From positions 496,001-560,000 of the forward strand of contig CAWBCC010000012.1 of the NCBI GenBank assembly GCA_963787185.1: a stretch of DNA of 64,000 nucleotides. The letters are read 5' to 3'. The notes under the pieces are model-generated. The model had not been told where the DNA came from. It saw only the letters and a program-made list of their open reading frames with translations, and searched no databases. Origin of the DNA: JAJXZP01 sp963787185. Lineage in GTDB: Bacteria > Spirochaetota > Spirochaetia > Treponematales > Rectinemataceae. Shown here piece after piece: positions 1 through 8,371 of the stretch (position 1 is the stretch's first letter; every line of letters begins with the position of its first letter). The position numbers and the translations under genes are program-made.

Positions 1-2037
1 GAGTAGATCGTCGCGCGGATCCGGCTCGGTGTAACCTAGGCCCTTCGCCTCGCGGACGAGGGAGGCGAAACTGCGATCGCCCCGGTAGTTCGAAAGGATA
101 TAGCTCATGGTCCCCGAAAGGACGGCCTCGATCCTGGTGATGCGGTCGCCCGAGACCTGGAGATCGTGGAGCGTCGAGATGACGGGCAGACCGGCCCCCA
201 CGGTGGTTTCGTAGAGATAGGGCGTTCCCGTGGAGCGCGACGCGGCCACGAGATCCCGGTAGGCCGCGAGGCTGCCCGAGTTGCCTCGCTTGTTGGGGGT
301 CACGACCGCCACGGACGACCGCAGAAGCCCCGGGTAGAGGGCCGGGATCCCGGAATCGGCGGTGCAGTCGACGAACACCGCGTTCGGCAGTCGGGTCGAA
401 TGGATGCGCTCGACGAAGAGCTCGAGATCGGTCTTCTCGCCTTCGGAAGCGAGCATTCCCCTCCAGTCGGCCAGATCGATGCCCGAGGGGCGCAGGAGCA
501 TTTTCTTCGTGTCGGCTATGCCCGCGACGTTGAGCCGTATCGAATAGTCCTCGAGGAGTACGGTGCGCTGCCGCCGTATCTGCTCGAGAAGAGTGCCTCC
601 GATGAGGCCTTTGCCGACGATGAAGACGTTGACCGACCGAGTCCCGGCGAGAAAGAAGGCCTCGTGCACGGCGTTGAGCGCCTTGATCTCGTCCTGCGAG
701 TCGACGACGGAGGAGATGTTGAGCTCGCTCGAACCCTGCGCGATGGCGGACACGTTGACGCCGTTGCGGCCGAGCGCGTAGAACACGCGACCCGAAATGC
801 CCGGACTGTGCCGCATGCGCTCGCCCACGACGGCCAGGATGGCCTTGTTCCCCTCCGCAACCGGCGCCTCGACGCTTCCTTCGGCTATTTCGGAGGCGAA
901 CTCTTCGGACATCGCCGCGAACGCCGGAGCGCTGTCGTGCTGGGCCACGGCGATGCAGATGGACTGCTCGCTCGAAGCCTGGGAAATCAGGATGATGTTG
1001 ATCTTCCTGCGCGCGAGGCAGCCGAAGAGCCTGTTGGCGATGCCGGTCACCCCGATCATGCCCGGACCCTGAAGCCTGAGGAGGGCCGCCGAGGAAATCG
1101 AAGATACGCCTCGGACGGGGTACCTGGAGGGGGCGGCCCGGCTCGAGATTACGGTGCCGGGAAAATCCGCCTTGAAACTGTTGAGGACGCGGATGGGTAT
1201 CCCGCGCTCGTAGGCGGGCCGGATGGTGGGCGGATAGATCACCTTGGCGCCGAAATGCGAAAGCTCCATGGCCTCGAGGTAGGAAAGGGACTCCATGCTG
1301 AAGGCGTCGGAGACTTTTCGGGGATCGGCGGTCAGTATGCCGTCGACGTCCGTCCAGATCTCGACCTCCTCGGCGTCGATGGCGGCTCCGAGGATGGACG
1401 CGGTATAGTCCGAACCGCCCCGCCCCAGCGTGAGGGTCTCGCCGGCGTCGTTCGCCGAGATGAAACCCGTGATCACCGGGACGATGACCGGAGAAGCGTC
1501 CGGGTCCAGGAAGGGACGGAGCAATGAGGAGGCCCGCGCCCGGGTCTTGGCCATGTCGGGTCTGCCCGAGCCGAAGTCGCCCTCGGCCACGATCAGCGTG
1601 CGCGCGTCGATCGACTTGGCGGGGATGCCTCCGTCGGCCAGGGCGGCCGCCACGATTTTCGCCGACATGCGCTCGCCGAAGCTCATCACGAGGTCGAGAC
1701 TCCTCGGCGACAACTCTCCTACGAGGGCGAGCCCTCCCAAGAGCTCGCGGAGCTCCTGCTCTTCCGGCTCGAGGGCGGCTTCCACCGCCATGGCGCGCTC
1801 CGGCGCGAAAAGGGCGGAGATCACCGCGCGATGCCGTTCGACGAGGGCCTCGAATGCCGTCCGCCATGCGCTGTCGCCCGAGGCCGCCTCGTGGCCCAGC
1901 GCTATGAGCTTGTCCGTGACGCCGGATAGGGCCGAGACCACCACTACGCGGAATCCGCGGCTGCGGATTATTCCGACCAGGTTTCCTATGGCCTCGGCGC
2001 TGCCGACCGAGCTCCCTCCGAATTTGGCCACTTTCAT
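1..2037 (-). CDS. thrA: Bifunctional aspartate kinase/homoserine dehydrogenase (C-terminus beyond the window)
   Basis: The reading frame is open for 679 codons from the ATG at 2037 to the left edge without a stop, so the C-terminus is missing. The N-terminus carries the aspartokinase KFGGSSVG motif (residues 5-12). The kinase domain is followed by a regulatory (ACT-like) middle. A second Rossmann domain starts near residue 470 with GKGLIGG (about 474-480), then TPNKRGNSG (from about 580), the homoserine dehydrogenase LSGTMSYIL region, and EPDPRDDL right at the edge. E. coli ThrA is about 820 aa, so about 140 residues lie outside. The enzyme would phosphorylate aspartate and reduce aspartate semialdehyde in the cytoplasm for threonine and methionine synthesis. 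It diverges from the prfA operon. The fusion is typical of the ThrA/MetL family; I cannot tell which amino acid controls it. Confidence 0.95.
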   Translation of the reverse strand, partial: MKVAKFGGSSVGSAEAIGNLVGIIRSRGFRVVVVSALSGVTDKLIALGHEAASGDSAWRTAFEALVERHRAVISALFAPERAMAVEAALEPEEQELRELLGGLALVGELSPRSLDLVMSFGERMSAKIVAAALADGGIPAKSIDARTLIVAEGDFGSGRPDMAKTRARASSLLRPFLDPDASPVIVPVITGFISANDAGETLTLGRGGSDYTASILGAAIDAEEVEIWTDVDGILTADPRKVSDAFSMESLSYLEAMELSHFGAKVIYPPTIRPAYERGIPIRVLNSFKADFPGTVISSRAAPSRYPVRGVSSISSAALLRLQGPGMIGVTGIANRLFGCLARRKINIILISQASSEQSICIAVAQHDSAPAFAAMSEEFASEIAEGSVEAPVAEGNKAILAVVGERMRHSPGISGRVFYALGRNGVNVSAIAQGSSELNISSVVDSQDEIKALNAVHEAFFLAGTRSVNVFIVGKGLIGGTLLEQIRRQRTVLLEDYSIRLNVAGIADTKKMLLRPSGIDLADWRGMLASEGEKTDLELFVERIHSTRLPNAVFVDCTADSGIPALYPGLLRSSVAVVTPNKRGNSGSLAAYRDLVAASRSTGTPYLYETTVGAGLPVISTLHDLQVSGDRITRIEAVLSGTMSYILSNYRGDRSFASLVREAKGLGYTEPDPRDDLL

Positions 2038-2162
2038 GATGCTGACGCTCCGGCTGGTTGCGATACGCGATCCTAGACAGGGAGGTTTTGAGCGTCAAGG
2101 CTCCCCGTCCGTAGGAGTGCGCGCGTATTGCCGCGGCCCGGAGTTTTCGATACCATCCCGAT

Positions 2163-2336
2163 ATGAAGCTCGAAATCAACTCCCGCGGCAACGGGGCCTG
2201 CCCTCTATGCTCCGCCGACGGCCACTGTAGACTGCAGAATCTGCTCTCCCGGAGTCTCGCCGACGTCAACGGCGACGGCGATTCCGAGATGGAGATAGTC
2301 GTCTACTCCTGCCCCTATTTCAAGGAGAAGGCCTAA
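2163..2336 (+). CDS. 57-aa cysteine-containing hypothetical protein upstream of prfA
   Basis: A small frame starts at ATG 2163 (MKLEINSRGNGACPLCSADG) and ends with TAA one base before the prfA GTG. It has a CPLC pair followed by another Cys (GHCR), then a DVNGDGDSEMEI stretch and a final Cys. Such spacing could bind zinc, but no family is recognised. The tight junction with prfA (1-bp gap) suggests cotranscription and translational coupling. The main argument that it is real is the position and the strong coding-like codon use. Function unknown. Confidence 0.6.
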   Translation: MKLEINSRGNGACPLCSADGHCRLQNLLSRSLADVNGDGDSEMEIVVYSCPYFKEKA

Positions 2337-2337
2337 G

Positions 2338-3438
2338 GTGATCGACAAGCTCGAATCGCTCTCCGCCCGCCTGCGCGAGCTCGATGCGGCCGTCGCCGAA
2401 CCCGGTCTCGCCAAGGATCCCCGGCGCTACCGGGAGCTCATGCGCGAACGCTCCAGGCTCGCCGTGATCGACAGGGCCTTCGAGGACTACAAAAGCCTCC
2501 TGGCGGCCTCCGCGGGCGCGCGCGAGCTGGTCTCGGACGAGAGCGACACCGCCATGCGCGACCTGGCCCGCGAGGAGCTGCGGGGCCTCGATGAGCGCAA
2601 GGCGGCGCTCGAGGCCAGGCTGCAGGAGCTGATAGCCCCGCGGGACAGTCTGGCCGACAAGCCCGCGATAATGGAAATACGAGCCGGCACGGGAGGCGAG
2701 GAAGCCGCGCTCTTCGCCGCCGACCTCTTCCGCATGTATTCCCGCTATGCCGACGGCCGCGGCTGGAAGATAGAGGTGATGGACTCGAGCGGCACCGAGC
2801 TCGGCGGATTCCGCGAGATCGTCTTTTCCGTCACCGGGGAGGCCGTGTACGAAAACCTGCGCTGGGAGTCCGGCGTGCACCGCGTCCAGCGGGTGCCCGC
2901 CACCGAAGGCTCCGGCCGCATCCATACGAGCGCAGTCACCGTCGCCGTTCTCCCTGAAATGGAGGAGACGGAGATCGAGATTCGGGATCAGGACCTCCGC
3001 GTCGACGTCATGCGCTCCTCGGGGCCGGGGGGGCAGAGCGTCAACACGACCGACTCGGCCGTGCGCATCACCCATCTGCCCACCGGCCTCGTCGTCCACT
3101 GCCAGGACGAGAAGAGCCAGATAAAGAACCGCGCGAAGGCCATGCGCATACTCCGCGCGAGGCTCTTCGAGCTCGAGGACGCCAAGCGCCAGGCGGAGCG
3201 CGCGGCCGAGCGCAGAAGCATGGTCGGCTCGGGCGACAGGTCGGAGCGGATCCGCACCTACAACTTTCCGCAGAACAGGGTGACCGATCACCGCATAGAC
3301 CTCACCCTCTACAAGCTCGACCTCGCGATGGAGGGCGATATCGGCGAGATCATCGACGGCCTCGTCCGGGCCGCGCGGGAAGATCTCATGAAATCCTCCT
3401 CCGCCGTCGCGTTGGGCCAGGAGAGCCGCACGACATGA
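2338..3438 (+). CDS. prfA: Peptide chain release factor 1
   Basis: 366 aa from a GTG start immediately after the small upstream gene. It recognises UAA and UAG stop codons and triggers peptidyl-tRNA hydrolysis on the ribosome. The RF1-specific anticodon-mimic tripeptide PAT is at residues 187-189 (context RVPATEGSGR). The catalytic GGQ is at 231-233 (SSGPGGQSVNTTDSAVR), as expected for class I release factors, and the length is normal (about 360 aa). The stop codon overlaps the prmC ATG in an ATGA tetranucleotide. This is the classic prfA-prmC pair, because PrmC methylates the GGQ glutamine. Confidence 0.97.
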   Translation: MIDKLESLSARLRELDAAVAEPGLAKDPRRYRELMRERSRLAVIDRAFEDYKSLLAASAGARELVSDESDTAMRDLAREELRGLDERKAALEARLQELIAPRDSLADKPAIMEIRAGTGGEEAALFAADLFRMYSRYADGRGWKIEVMDSSGTELGGFREIVFSVTGEAVYENLRWESGVHRVQRVPATEGSGRIHTSAVTVAVLPEMEETEIEIRDQDLRVDVMRSSGPGGQSVNTTDSAVRITHLPTGLVVHCQDEKSQIKNRAKAMRILRARLFELEDAKRQAERAAERRSMVGSGDRSERIRTYNFPQNRVTDHRIDLTLYKLDLAMEGDIGEIIDGLVRAAREDLMKSSSAVALGQESRTT

Positions 3439-4295
3439 CCGTGAGGGATGCGCTCCGGGAAGGCGTCGCGGCCCTCGGGGCCTCGGAGACGCCCTTCCTG
3501 GACGCCTCCCTCCTCCTGGAAAAGAGCCTCGGCATCGACGCCGCGAGGCTCTACGCCGCGGGGCCGGAATGCCTCGATTCGGAATCCGAAAGCGCGTACC
3601 GCTCTCTTGTCGCGGAGCGATCCTCAGGAGTCCCCGTCGCCTACCTCGTGGGCGAAAAGGAGTTCTGGGGGAGGCGATTCCGCGTCGATCGCCGCGTCCT
3701 CGTGCCGCGGCCCGAAACCGAACTGCTCGTCGCGGCCGTGCTCGAGGCCGGCGGAGACCGCGGCCCGGGCGCCCTGCGCGTCCACGAGGCCTGCTGCGGC
3801 TCGGCCTGCGCCATCCTGAGCCTCGCCGCCGATCGCCCCGATTGGATCGTTTCGGCCTCCGACCTTTCCGGGGAGGCCCTCGAGCTCGCGGCGGACAATG
3901 CCGATCTGATCCTCCCGGCCGGGCGTCCCGGCGGCCCCTGCCTCTTCTCGCGCAGTGATCTGCTCGCTTCCGTCGCGCCTCCCTTCGATATTCTCCTGGC
4001 CAATCCTCCCTACATCCCTTCTTCCGAGATCGAAAGGTTGGGACCCGAGCTCGGAGCGGAGCCGCGCATGGCCCTCGACGGAGGCCCCGACGGCCTGGAC
4101 GCGTACCGCCGACTCGCGCCCCAGGCCGCCGCGGCCCTCGCCCCCGGAGGCCGGCTCCTCCTCGAAGCCGACGGCACCCAGGCGGAAGCCCTGCGCGCCC
4201 TCCTCGAGGAAGCGGGATTCGACGAGATTTCGACCCTGCGCGATCTGGCGGGCATCGAGCGCGTGACGCGCGGGAGGCTGCCGTGGAAGACCTGA
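3435..4295 (+). CDS. prmC: Release factor glutamine methyltransferase
   Basis: 286 aa, starting in the ATGA overlap with prfA. It is an SAM-dependent N5-glutamine methyltransferase that modifies the Gln of the GGQ loop of release factors. The N-terminal helical domain is followed by the conserved VPRPETELLV segment and the catalytic NPPY motif (N190-Y193, in LLANPPYIPS). The SAM-binding region is recognisable before it (VHEACCGSACAIL), where the usual glycine-rich loop is altered to CCGSA. The 3' end overlaps the next gene by 13 bp. Family assignment is secure from the motif plus context. Confidence 0.95.
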   Translation: MTVRDALREGVAALGASETPFLDASLLLEKSLGIDAARLYAAGPECLDSESESAYRSLVAERSSGVPVAYLVGEKEFWGRRFRVDRRVLVPRPETELLVAAVLEAGGDRGPGALRVHEACCGSACAILSLAADRPDWIVSASDLSGEALELAADNADLILPAGRPGGPCLFSRSDLLASVAPPFDILLANPPYIPSSEIERLGPELGAEPRMALDGGPDGLDAYRRLAPQAAAALAPGGRLLLEADGTQAEALRALLEEAGFDEISTLRDLAGIERVTRGRLPWKT

Positions 4296-6490
4296 AACGC
4301 TCCTTCGTCGCCGCGGCCTCGGCCGCCTTTCCCGAGGCGGAGATGCCGAGGATCGAGTCCGCCCTGGCCTATCTGGTCGAGCTCAAGACGGGGCTCTTCC
4401 GCGCCTCGGGCGAGCCGGCATGGGAGCACAACCTCCGCGTCGCCGGCACCCTGATCGAAATGGGTCTGGACGGCGACTCGATCCTGGCCGGGCTCCTGCA
4501 CGACACCCTCGAAGAGACTCTCGGCGCCGCGCGGGACGGGAGCGAGGCTGCGGAAGAGCGCCGCAGGGCGGAGAGTCCGGCCCGCCCGAGCGCCCGCGCC
4601 GGGCGGCGCGAAACCTTGGCCTCGCGGCGAAACGAGCTCGCCCTCCGTTTCGGCGAGGCGCTCGCCCTCCTCGTCGAGGACGTGTCGCGGCTCGCCGCCC
4701 TGAAGGCGAAGAACAAGACAGTCCAGGCCGCGGAGACCATCCGCACCATGCTCTTCGCGATGGCGCGGGACATCCGCGTCATCATCGTCAAGCTCGCCGA
4801 CAAGCTCGACAGCATGCGCACTCTCAGGTATCTCGACGAGGAGCGGCAGAAGGCGATCGCGGCCGAATGCCTCGATATATTCGCGCCCCTCGCGGACCGC
4901 CTGGGCATAAGCTGGCTCAAGGACGAACTCGAGGACCTTTCGCTCAAGGCCCTGAACCGGGAAGCCTTCGACCAGGTCAAGGACATCGTCGCGGCGAAGA
5001 GGGAGGAGCGCGAGGCCTACCTCGCGCGGGTCGAGTCGACCATCGGCGCGGCCGCCCTGGCCGAAGGCATCGATGTCGAGGTCTCGGCCCGAGCGAAGCA
5101 TTTCTACTCCATCTACCAGAAGATGCGCAGACAGGGCAAAGGTGCGGAGGAGCTCTACGATCTATTGGGCCTGCGGCTCATCTGCGGCACCGAAAACGAA
5201 TGCTACGCCCTCCTCGGCATGGTGCACAGGCTGTGGAAGCCCATAGAGGGCAGATTCAAGGACTATATAGCGATGCCCAAGGCGAACGGCTACCGCAGCC
5301 TCCACACGACCGTCATGTGCTTCGACGGCCGCCTCCTCGAGGTGCAGATACGCACCGCCGGAATGCACCGTGTCGCCGAGCACGGCATCGCTTCGCATTG
5401 GCTCTATAAGAAGGGCAGCGCCTCCGAGATGCCGAAGCAATCGGATCTGCCCCTCGTCAACCGTCTCAAGGAATGGGGGGATTTCGTATCCCAGGGTGCG
5501 ACGTACCTCGAGGAGATCAAGCGCGAGCTCCTGAAGGACTCCATATTCGTGTTCACGCCCAAGGGCGACGTGATCCAGCTGCCCACGGGGGCCACTCCCC
5601 TGGATTTCGCCTACGCCATCCACAGCGACGTCGGGACCCACTGCGTCGGCGCCAAGTCCGACGGACTCATAGTCCCCCTCGACGCCGAGCTTCGGAACAC
5701 CCAGGTCGTCGAGATACTCACCTCGCCCCAGGCCCATCCCAACATGAACTGGCTGCGCATAGCGCGCACGAGCAAGGCCCGCTCCAAGATACGATCCTGG
5801 CTCGTCCAGTCGGGACAGGCCCTGGCGATCGACCGCAACATCGTGGCGGGGCGCAAGGCTCCGGCCGAAGGCGCGAAAGGCGAGGAAAAGCATCAGGGCG
5901 GTCACGGACAGCCTCACCCCGCCCCGCGCGAGGCCGAAGAGCCGCACGTTCCCGGCACGATTCCTCCGGCGCACCGCGAGATCGACGAAGCCGGGCGGGG
6001 GACGGTCGAGTTCCATGCTAACCGCCCCGGCGAGGCCCTGAGCAACGAGCGCGCGGGCGTCTCCGTCGGCGGCGCCAAGAACCTGATGATCCGCATAGCC
6101 GGCTGTTGCAGCCCCGTCACCGGCGACGAAATCGTCGGCTACGTGTCGCGAGGCCGAGGCATCATCGTGCATCGCGCCGACTGCCGCTCGGTGCGGGCCA
6201 TCGCCGATTTTCCCGAGCGTCGCATCGACGTGCGCTGGGAGGAATCGACGGCTTTCGTCACGGCGAGGTTCAGACTCACCGCGAAAAAATCGGCCGACCT
6301 GTTCAGCGAGATCGAAAACGCCGTACACAAATTCCGGGGCCGCCTGCGCGAAGGCCGCCTGGGCGAGCGCGGGGACGGCACCCTGGCCGGCCTGTTCACG
6401 ATGGAGGTGGAATCGAAGGAAGACGTGCGCAGGGTCGTCAAGGCCGTGCGGGCCGTGCCTTCGGTGATCGCGCTCGAGGAAGACGACTAG
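4283..6490 (+). CDS. rsh: RelA/SpoT-family (p)ppGpp synthetase/hydrolase with altered hydrolase motifs
   Basis: 735 aa from a GTG overlapping prmC. Domain order: an HD-type hydrolase region (about 1-190), synthetase (about 230-370), TGS (about 410-470), a low-complexity linker, the conserved CC domain (C608-C609, CCSPVTGDE) and a C-terminal ACT domain. The synthetase has RFKD at 324-327, the RxKD form usual in bifunctional enzymes. In the hydrolase, the metal-site candidates are kept: H49, H73-D74 and D173. However, the usual HDxxED reads HDTLEE (D to E at 78), and LADRLHNM reads LADKLDSM. A charged insert of roughly 25 residues follows the HD. The enzyme controls the stringent response through (p)ppGpp. 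Whether it still hydrolyses (p)ppGpp cannot be decided from sequence. Confidence 0.93.
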   Translation: MEDLKRSFVAAASAAFPEAEMPRIESALAYLVELKTGLFRASGEPAWEHNLRVAGTLIEMGLDGDSILAGLLHDTLEETLGAARDGSEAAEERRRAESPARPSARAGRRETLASRRNELALRFGEALALLVEDVSRLAALKAKNKTVQAAETIRTMLFAMARDIRVIIVKLADKLDSMRTLRYLDEERQKAIAAECLDIFAPLADRLGISWLKDELEDLSLKALNREAFDQVKDIVAAKREEREAYLARVESTIGAAALAEGIDVEVSARAKHFYSIYQKMRRQGKGAEELYDLLGLRLICGTENECYALLGMVHRLWKPIEGRFKDYIAMPKANGYRSLHTTVMCFDGRLLEVQIRTAGMHRVAEHGIASHWLYKKGSASEMPKQSDLPLVNRLKEWGDFVSQGATYLEEIKRELLKDSIFVFTPKGDVIQLPTGATPLDFAYAIHSDVGTHCVGAKSDGLIVPLDAELRNTQVVEILTSPQAHPNMNWLRIARTSKARSKIRSWLVQSGQALAIDRNIVAGRKAPAEGAKGEEKHQGGHGQPHPAPREAEEPHVPGTIPPAHREIDEAGRGTVEFHANRPGEALSNERAGVSVGGAKNLMIRIAGCCSPVTGDEIVGYVSRGRGIIVHRADCRSVRAIADFPERRIDVRWEESTAFVTARFRLTAKKSADLFSEIENAVHKFRGRLREGRLGERGDGTLAGLFTMEVESKEDVRRVVKAVRAVPSVIALEEDD

Positions 6491-6529
6491 CCCGGGTCGG
6501 CGGCTTGCCTTCTGCCGCTGTGCTTCGGC

Positions 6530-6631
6530 TACTGACCCGGCAATTGAAAAGCTGTCATTGCATCGAAAAAGGGTTTAGCCCTGCGGCCCTTTTTCGCTGC
6601 TCACGTCAACTGTTTTATTGCCGGGTCAGTA
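6530..6631. repeat. 102-bp element with 15-bp perfect inverted terminal repeats
   Basis: TACTGACCCGGCAAT (6530-6544) is exactly complementary to 6617-6631. The interior holds a separate hairpin (6564-6596). It lies between the converging RSH and M16-like genes, and its right arm supplies the last codon and stop of the M16-like gene. The layout resembles a small non-autonomous mobile element or REP-like unit. No transposase is present. Confidence 0.6.
6564..6596. terminator. Probable bidirectional terminator hairpin between convergent genes
   Basis: CGAAAAAGGG (6564-6573) pairs perfectly with CCCTTTTTCG (6587-6596) around a 13-nt loop. The A/T runs at the base of the stem give a T-run on whichever strand is transcribed. 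It sits between the ends of two converging genes, which fits a shared terminator. Confidence 0.55.
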
Positions 6632-8371
6632 ATGCCGCGACGCTGACGTCGCGGCAAGGGCGGCGAGCAGCTCGGGATCGCCCAGGGCAATCCACGATAT
6701 CCTCGTCTGCGCGAGATATTCCGTCGCGACGCGGAGCACATCGCCCCGGCTCACCGCGGCCATGCGATCCGCCGTTCCGAAAAACTCCGCAGGATCGGCT
6801 CCGGCGTCGGAGAGCCGCGACAGCTCGCCCACCATGGCGGAGGGGGAGGCGAAGGGCTCGTAGAAGTCGACGAGGCTTCGGGCACGATAGTGCGGCAGGG
6901 CTGCCGCGATGTCTTCAAAAGCGCCGTCCTCCGAAACGGGATCCAGGCAGCGACCCGAGGCGAGAGTCGCGAGGGCTCGGGCGACCGCGCCCAGGACCGA
7001 GGCGGCCTCGCCCGAGCCCTGGACTTCCAGACTGCCCGTTCCTCTTCCTCCGGAGGAGAGATCCATGTGCAGAACCTCGTCGGCCGCCGTCGTCCGCAGT
7101 TCCCGCGAAAGCAGGTCGTAGAGCATCGTCGTCGCGACGCGGAGAGCGGCGAAATCGGGCGAGTCGATCGAAGGGGCGTCGAAGGCGCCCAACTCCACGG
7201 CCTCTCCGCTCGAGCCCGGGACTTCCCCGACCAGAATGAGGGGAGAGGAAGAGGGAATCGAGAGCCCGGCCGCTTGAACCGCAGGCGCGGCCGGGGACGC
7301 GGCGGCCGCCGGCGAGCCGGCCTCGCGAAGGCTGCGTCGCGGCAGGGAACCGAGCCCGCCGGGGAGGGAGAGGCGGGCGGCCAGCACGTCGGGGTCCACG
7401 GCGCCCACCGCCGCTATCTGCAATCGCGCGCCGTCCACATCCTCCGTCCAGAGTCGCACGACCTCGTCGAGGCTCATCGACGCCAAGGAGGAAGCGCTGT
7501 CCGCGGGTCCGCGTGCGAGCCGTCCCTCGCTTCGGAGAACCGCGTCGAGCTCGATTGCGGCGAGCTTCGATCTGTCGGAATGCCGTCTTCGCTCTTCGAC
7601 GCGGAGGGACATGAGGCTTCGGTCGAAATCCTCGGGGCGGAAAGCCGGATCGGAAAAGCTGCGACCCAGAAGGTCGAGGAGGGAATAGAGCGAATCCGCG
7701 GGACAGGCCAGCTCCAGAGCCGGCCCGCCGTCGTCGCTCGCGACGAGGGATAGTCCTGCGGAGGCTGCCTCGAGAGCGCGGGCCATGCCGTCCGGGGCCA
7801 TATCGGCGCTTCCTTTAGCCGCCAGATCGAGGGCGAGAGCCTCGAGTCCCGCATTTTGCGGGGATGCGCTCTCGCGAAGAGCGATGCGCAGGAGCACTCT
7901 CGCCGAAGGCCTGCGGAGAACCGTCAATTCGGCTCCGTCGGAGAGGACGCGGCGCGAATACGAAACGAGCGCCCTCGCCGCGTAGGAACCGCCCGCACCG
8001 GGCCCTTCTCCACGAGGGCCGGCGGGAGCCGAAGATGGCGCGCGCGGCGGCTTCGCGGAAGGGCCGGCCGGCCGCGGCTCGGCTTTCGCCCCGGACCGGG
8101 CGATCGCAGGGGCCGAGCTCGCGGGCGCCGGGCCCGCCGGTGGCTCGCTCCGGGACGAAGCCGGCGGCGCCGATTTTTCGGTTTGGGATACGCTCGGCGA
8201 GGTTGCGCGGGGTTTGGATACGCCGACTGCCGGAGGAATCGAAGGGCCGCTTCCGGCGGCGCGGGGAGCGCCGGCGCAAGCCGCCGCCAGGACGCAGACG
8301 GCGGCGGTGAGCGCGATGTGCGACACCGCCGCGCGCCGGCTCGCGCGCGGACGGGCGATCAGCGCTGCCAC
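6626..8371 (-). CDS. M16-like (pitrilysin fold) lipoprotein lacking the zinc motif
   Basis: About 581 aa. The GTG at 8371 overlaps the previous gene by 13 bp; a second GTG at 8326 is an alternative start. The N-terminus is a hydrophobic signal ending in the lipobox LAAAC, then a Pro/Ser/Ala-rich linker of roughly 100 residues, then an M16-type domain (YSRRVLSDGAELTVLRRP onward). Where active M16 peptidases have HxxEH, this protein reads NAGLEALALDLAAKG, with no histidines, so it is probably not a peptidase. It would be anchored in the periplasm. It is paired with the neighbouring M16-like gene, as M16 subunits often are. The stop codon lies inside the inverted repeat at 6617-6631. Confidence 0.8.
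   Translation of the reverse strand: MAALIARPRASRRAAVSHIALTAAVCVLAAACAGAPRAAGSGPSIPPAVGVSKPRATSPSVSQTEKSAPPASSRSEPPAGPAPASSAPAIARSGAKAEPRPAGPSAKPPRAPSSAPAGPRGEGPGAGGSYAARALVSYSRRVLSDGAELTVLRRPSARVLLRIALRESASPQNAGLEALALDLAAKGSADMAPDGMARALEAASAGLSLVASDDGGPALELACPADSLYSLLDLLGRSFSDPAFRPEDFDRSLMSLRVEERRRHSDRSKLAAIELDAVLRSEGRLARGPADSASSLASMSLDEVVRLWTEDVDGARLQIAAVGAVDPDVLAARLSLPGGLGSLPRRSLREAGSPAAAASPAAPAVQAAGLSIPSSSPLILVGEVPGSSGEAVELGAFDAPSIDSPDFAALRVATTMLYDLLSRELRTTAADEVLHMDLSSGGRGTGSLEVQGSGEAASVLGAVARALATLASGRCLDPVSEDGAFEDIAAALPHYRARSLVDFYEPFASPSAMVGELSRLSDAGADPAEFFGTADRMAAVSRGDVLRVATEYLAQTRISWIALGDPELLAALAATSASRHY

Noticed and set aside
166..1527. 453-codon plus-strand frame
   Set aside because: It is antisense to the aspartokinase/homoserine dehydrogenase gene, whose frame has all family motifs; the plus frame is Arg/Asp/Gly-rich with no recognisable fold.
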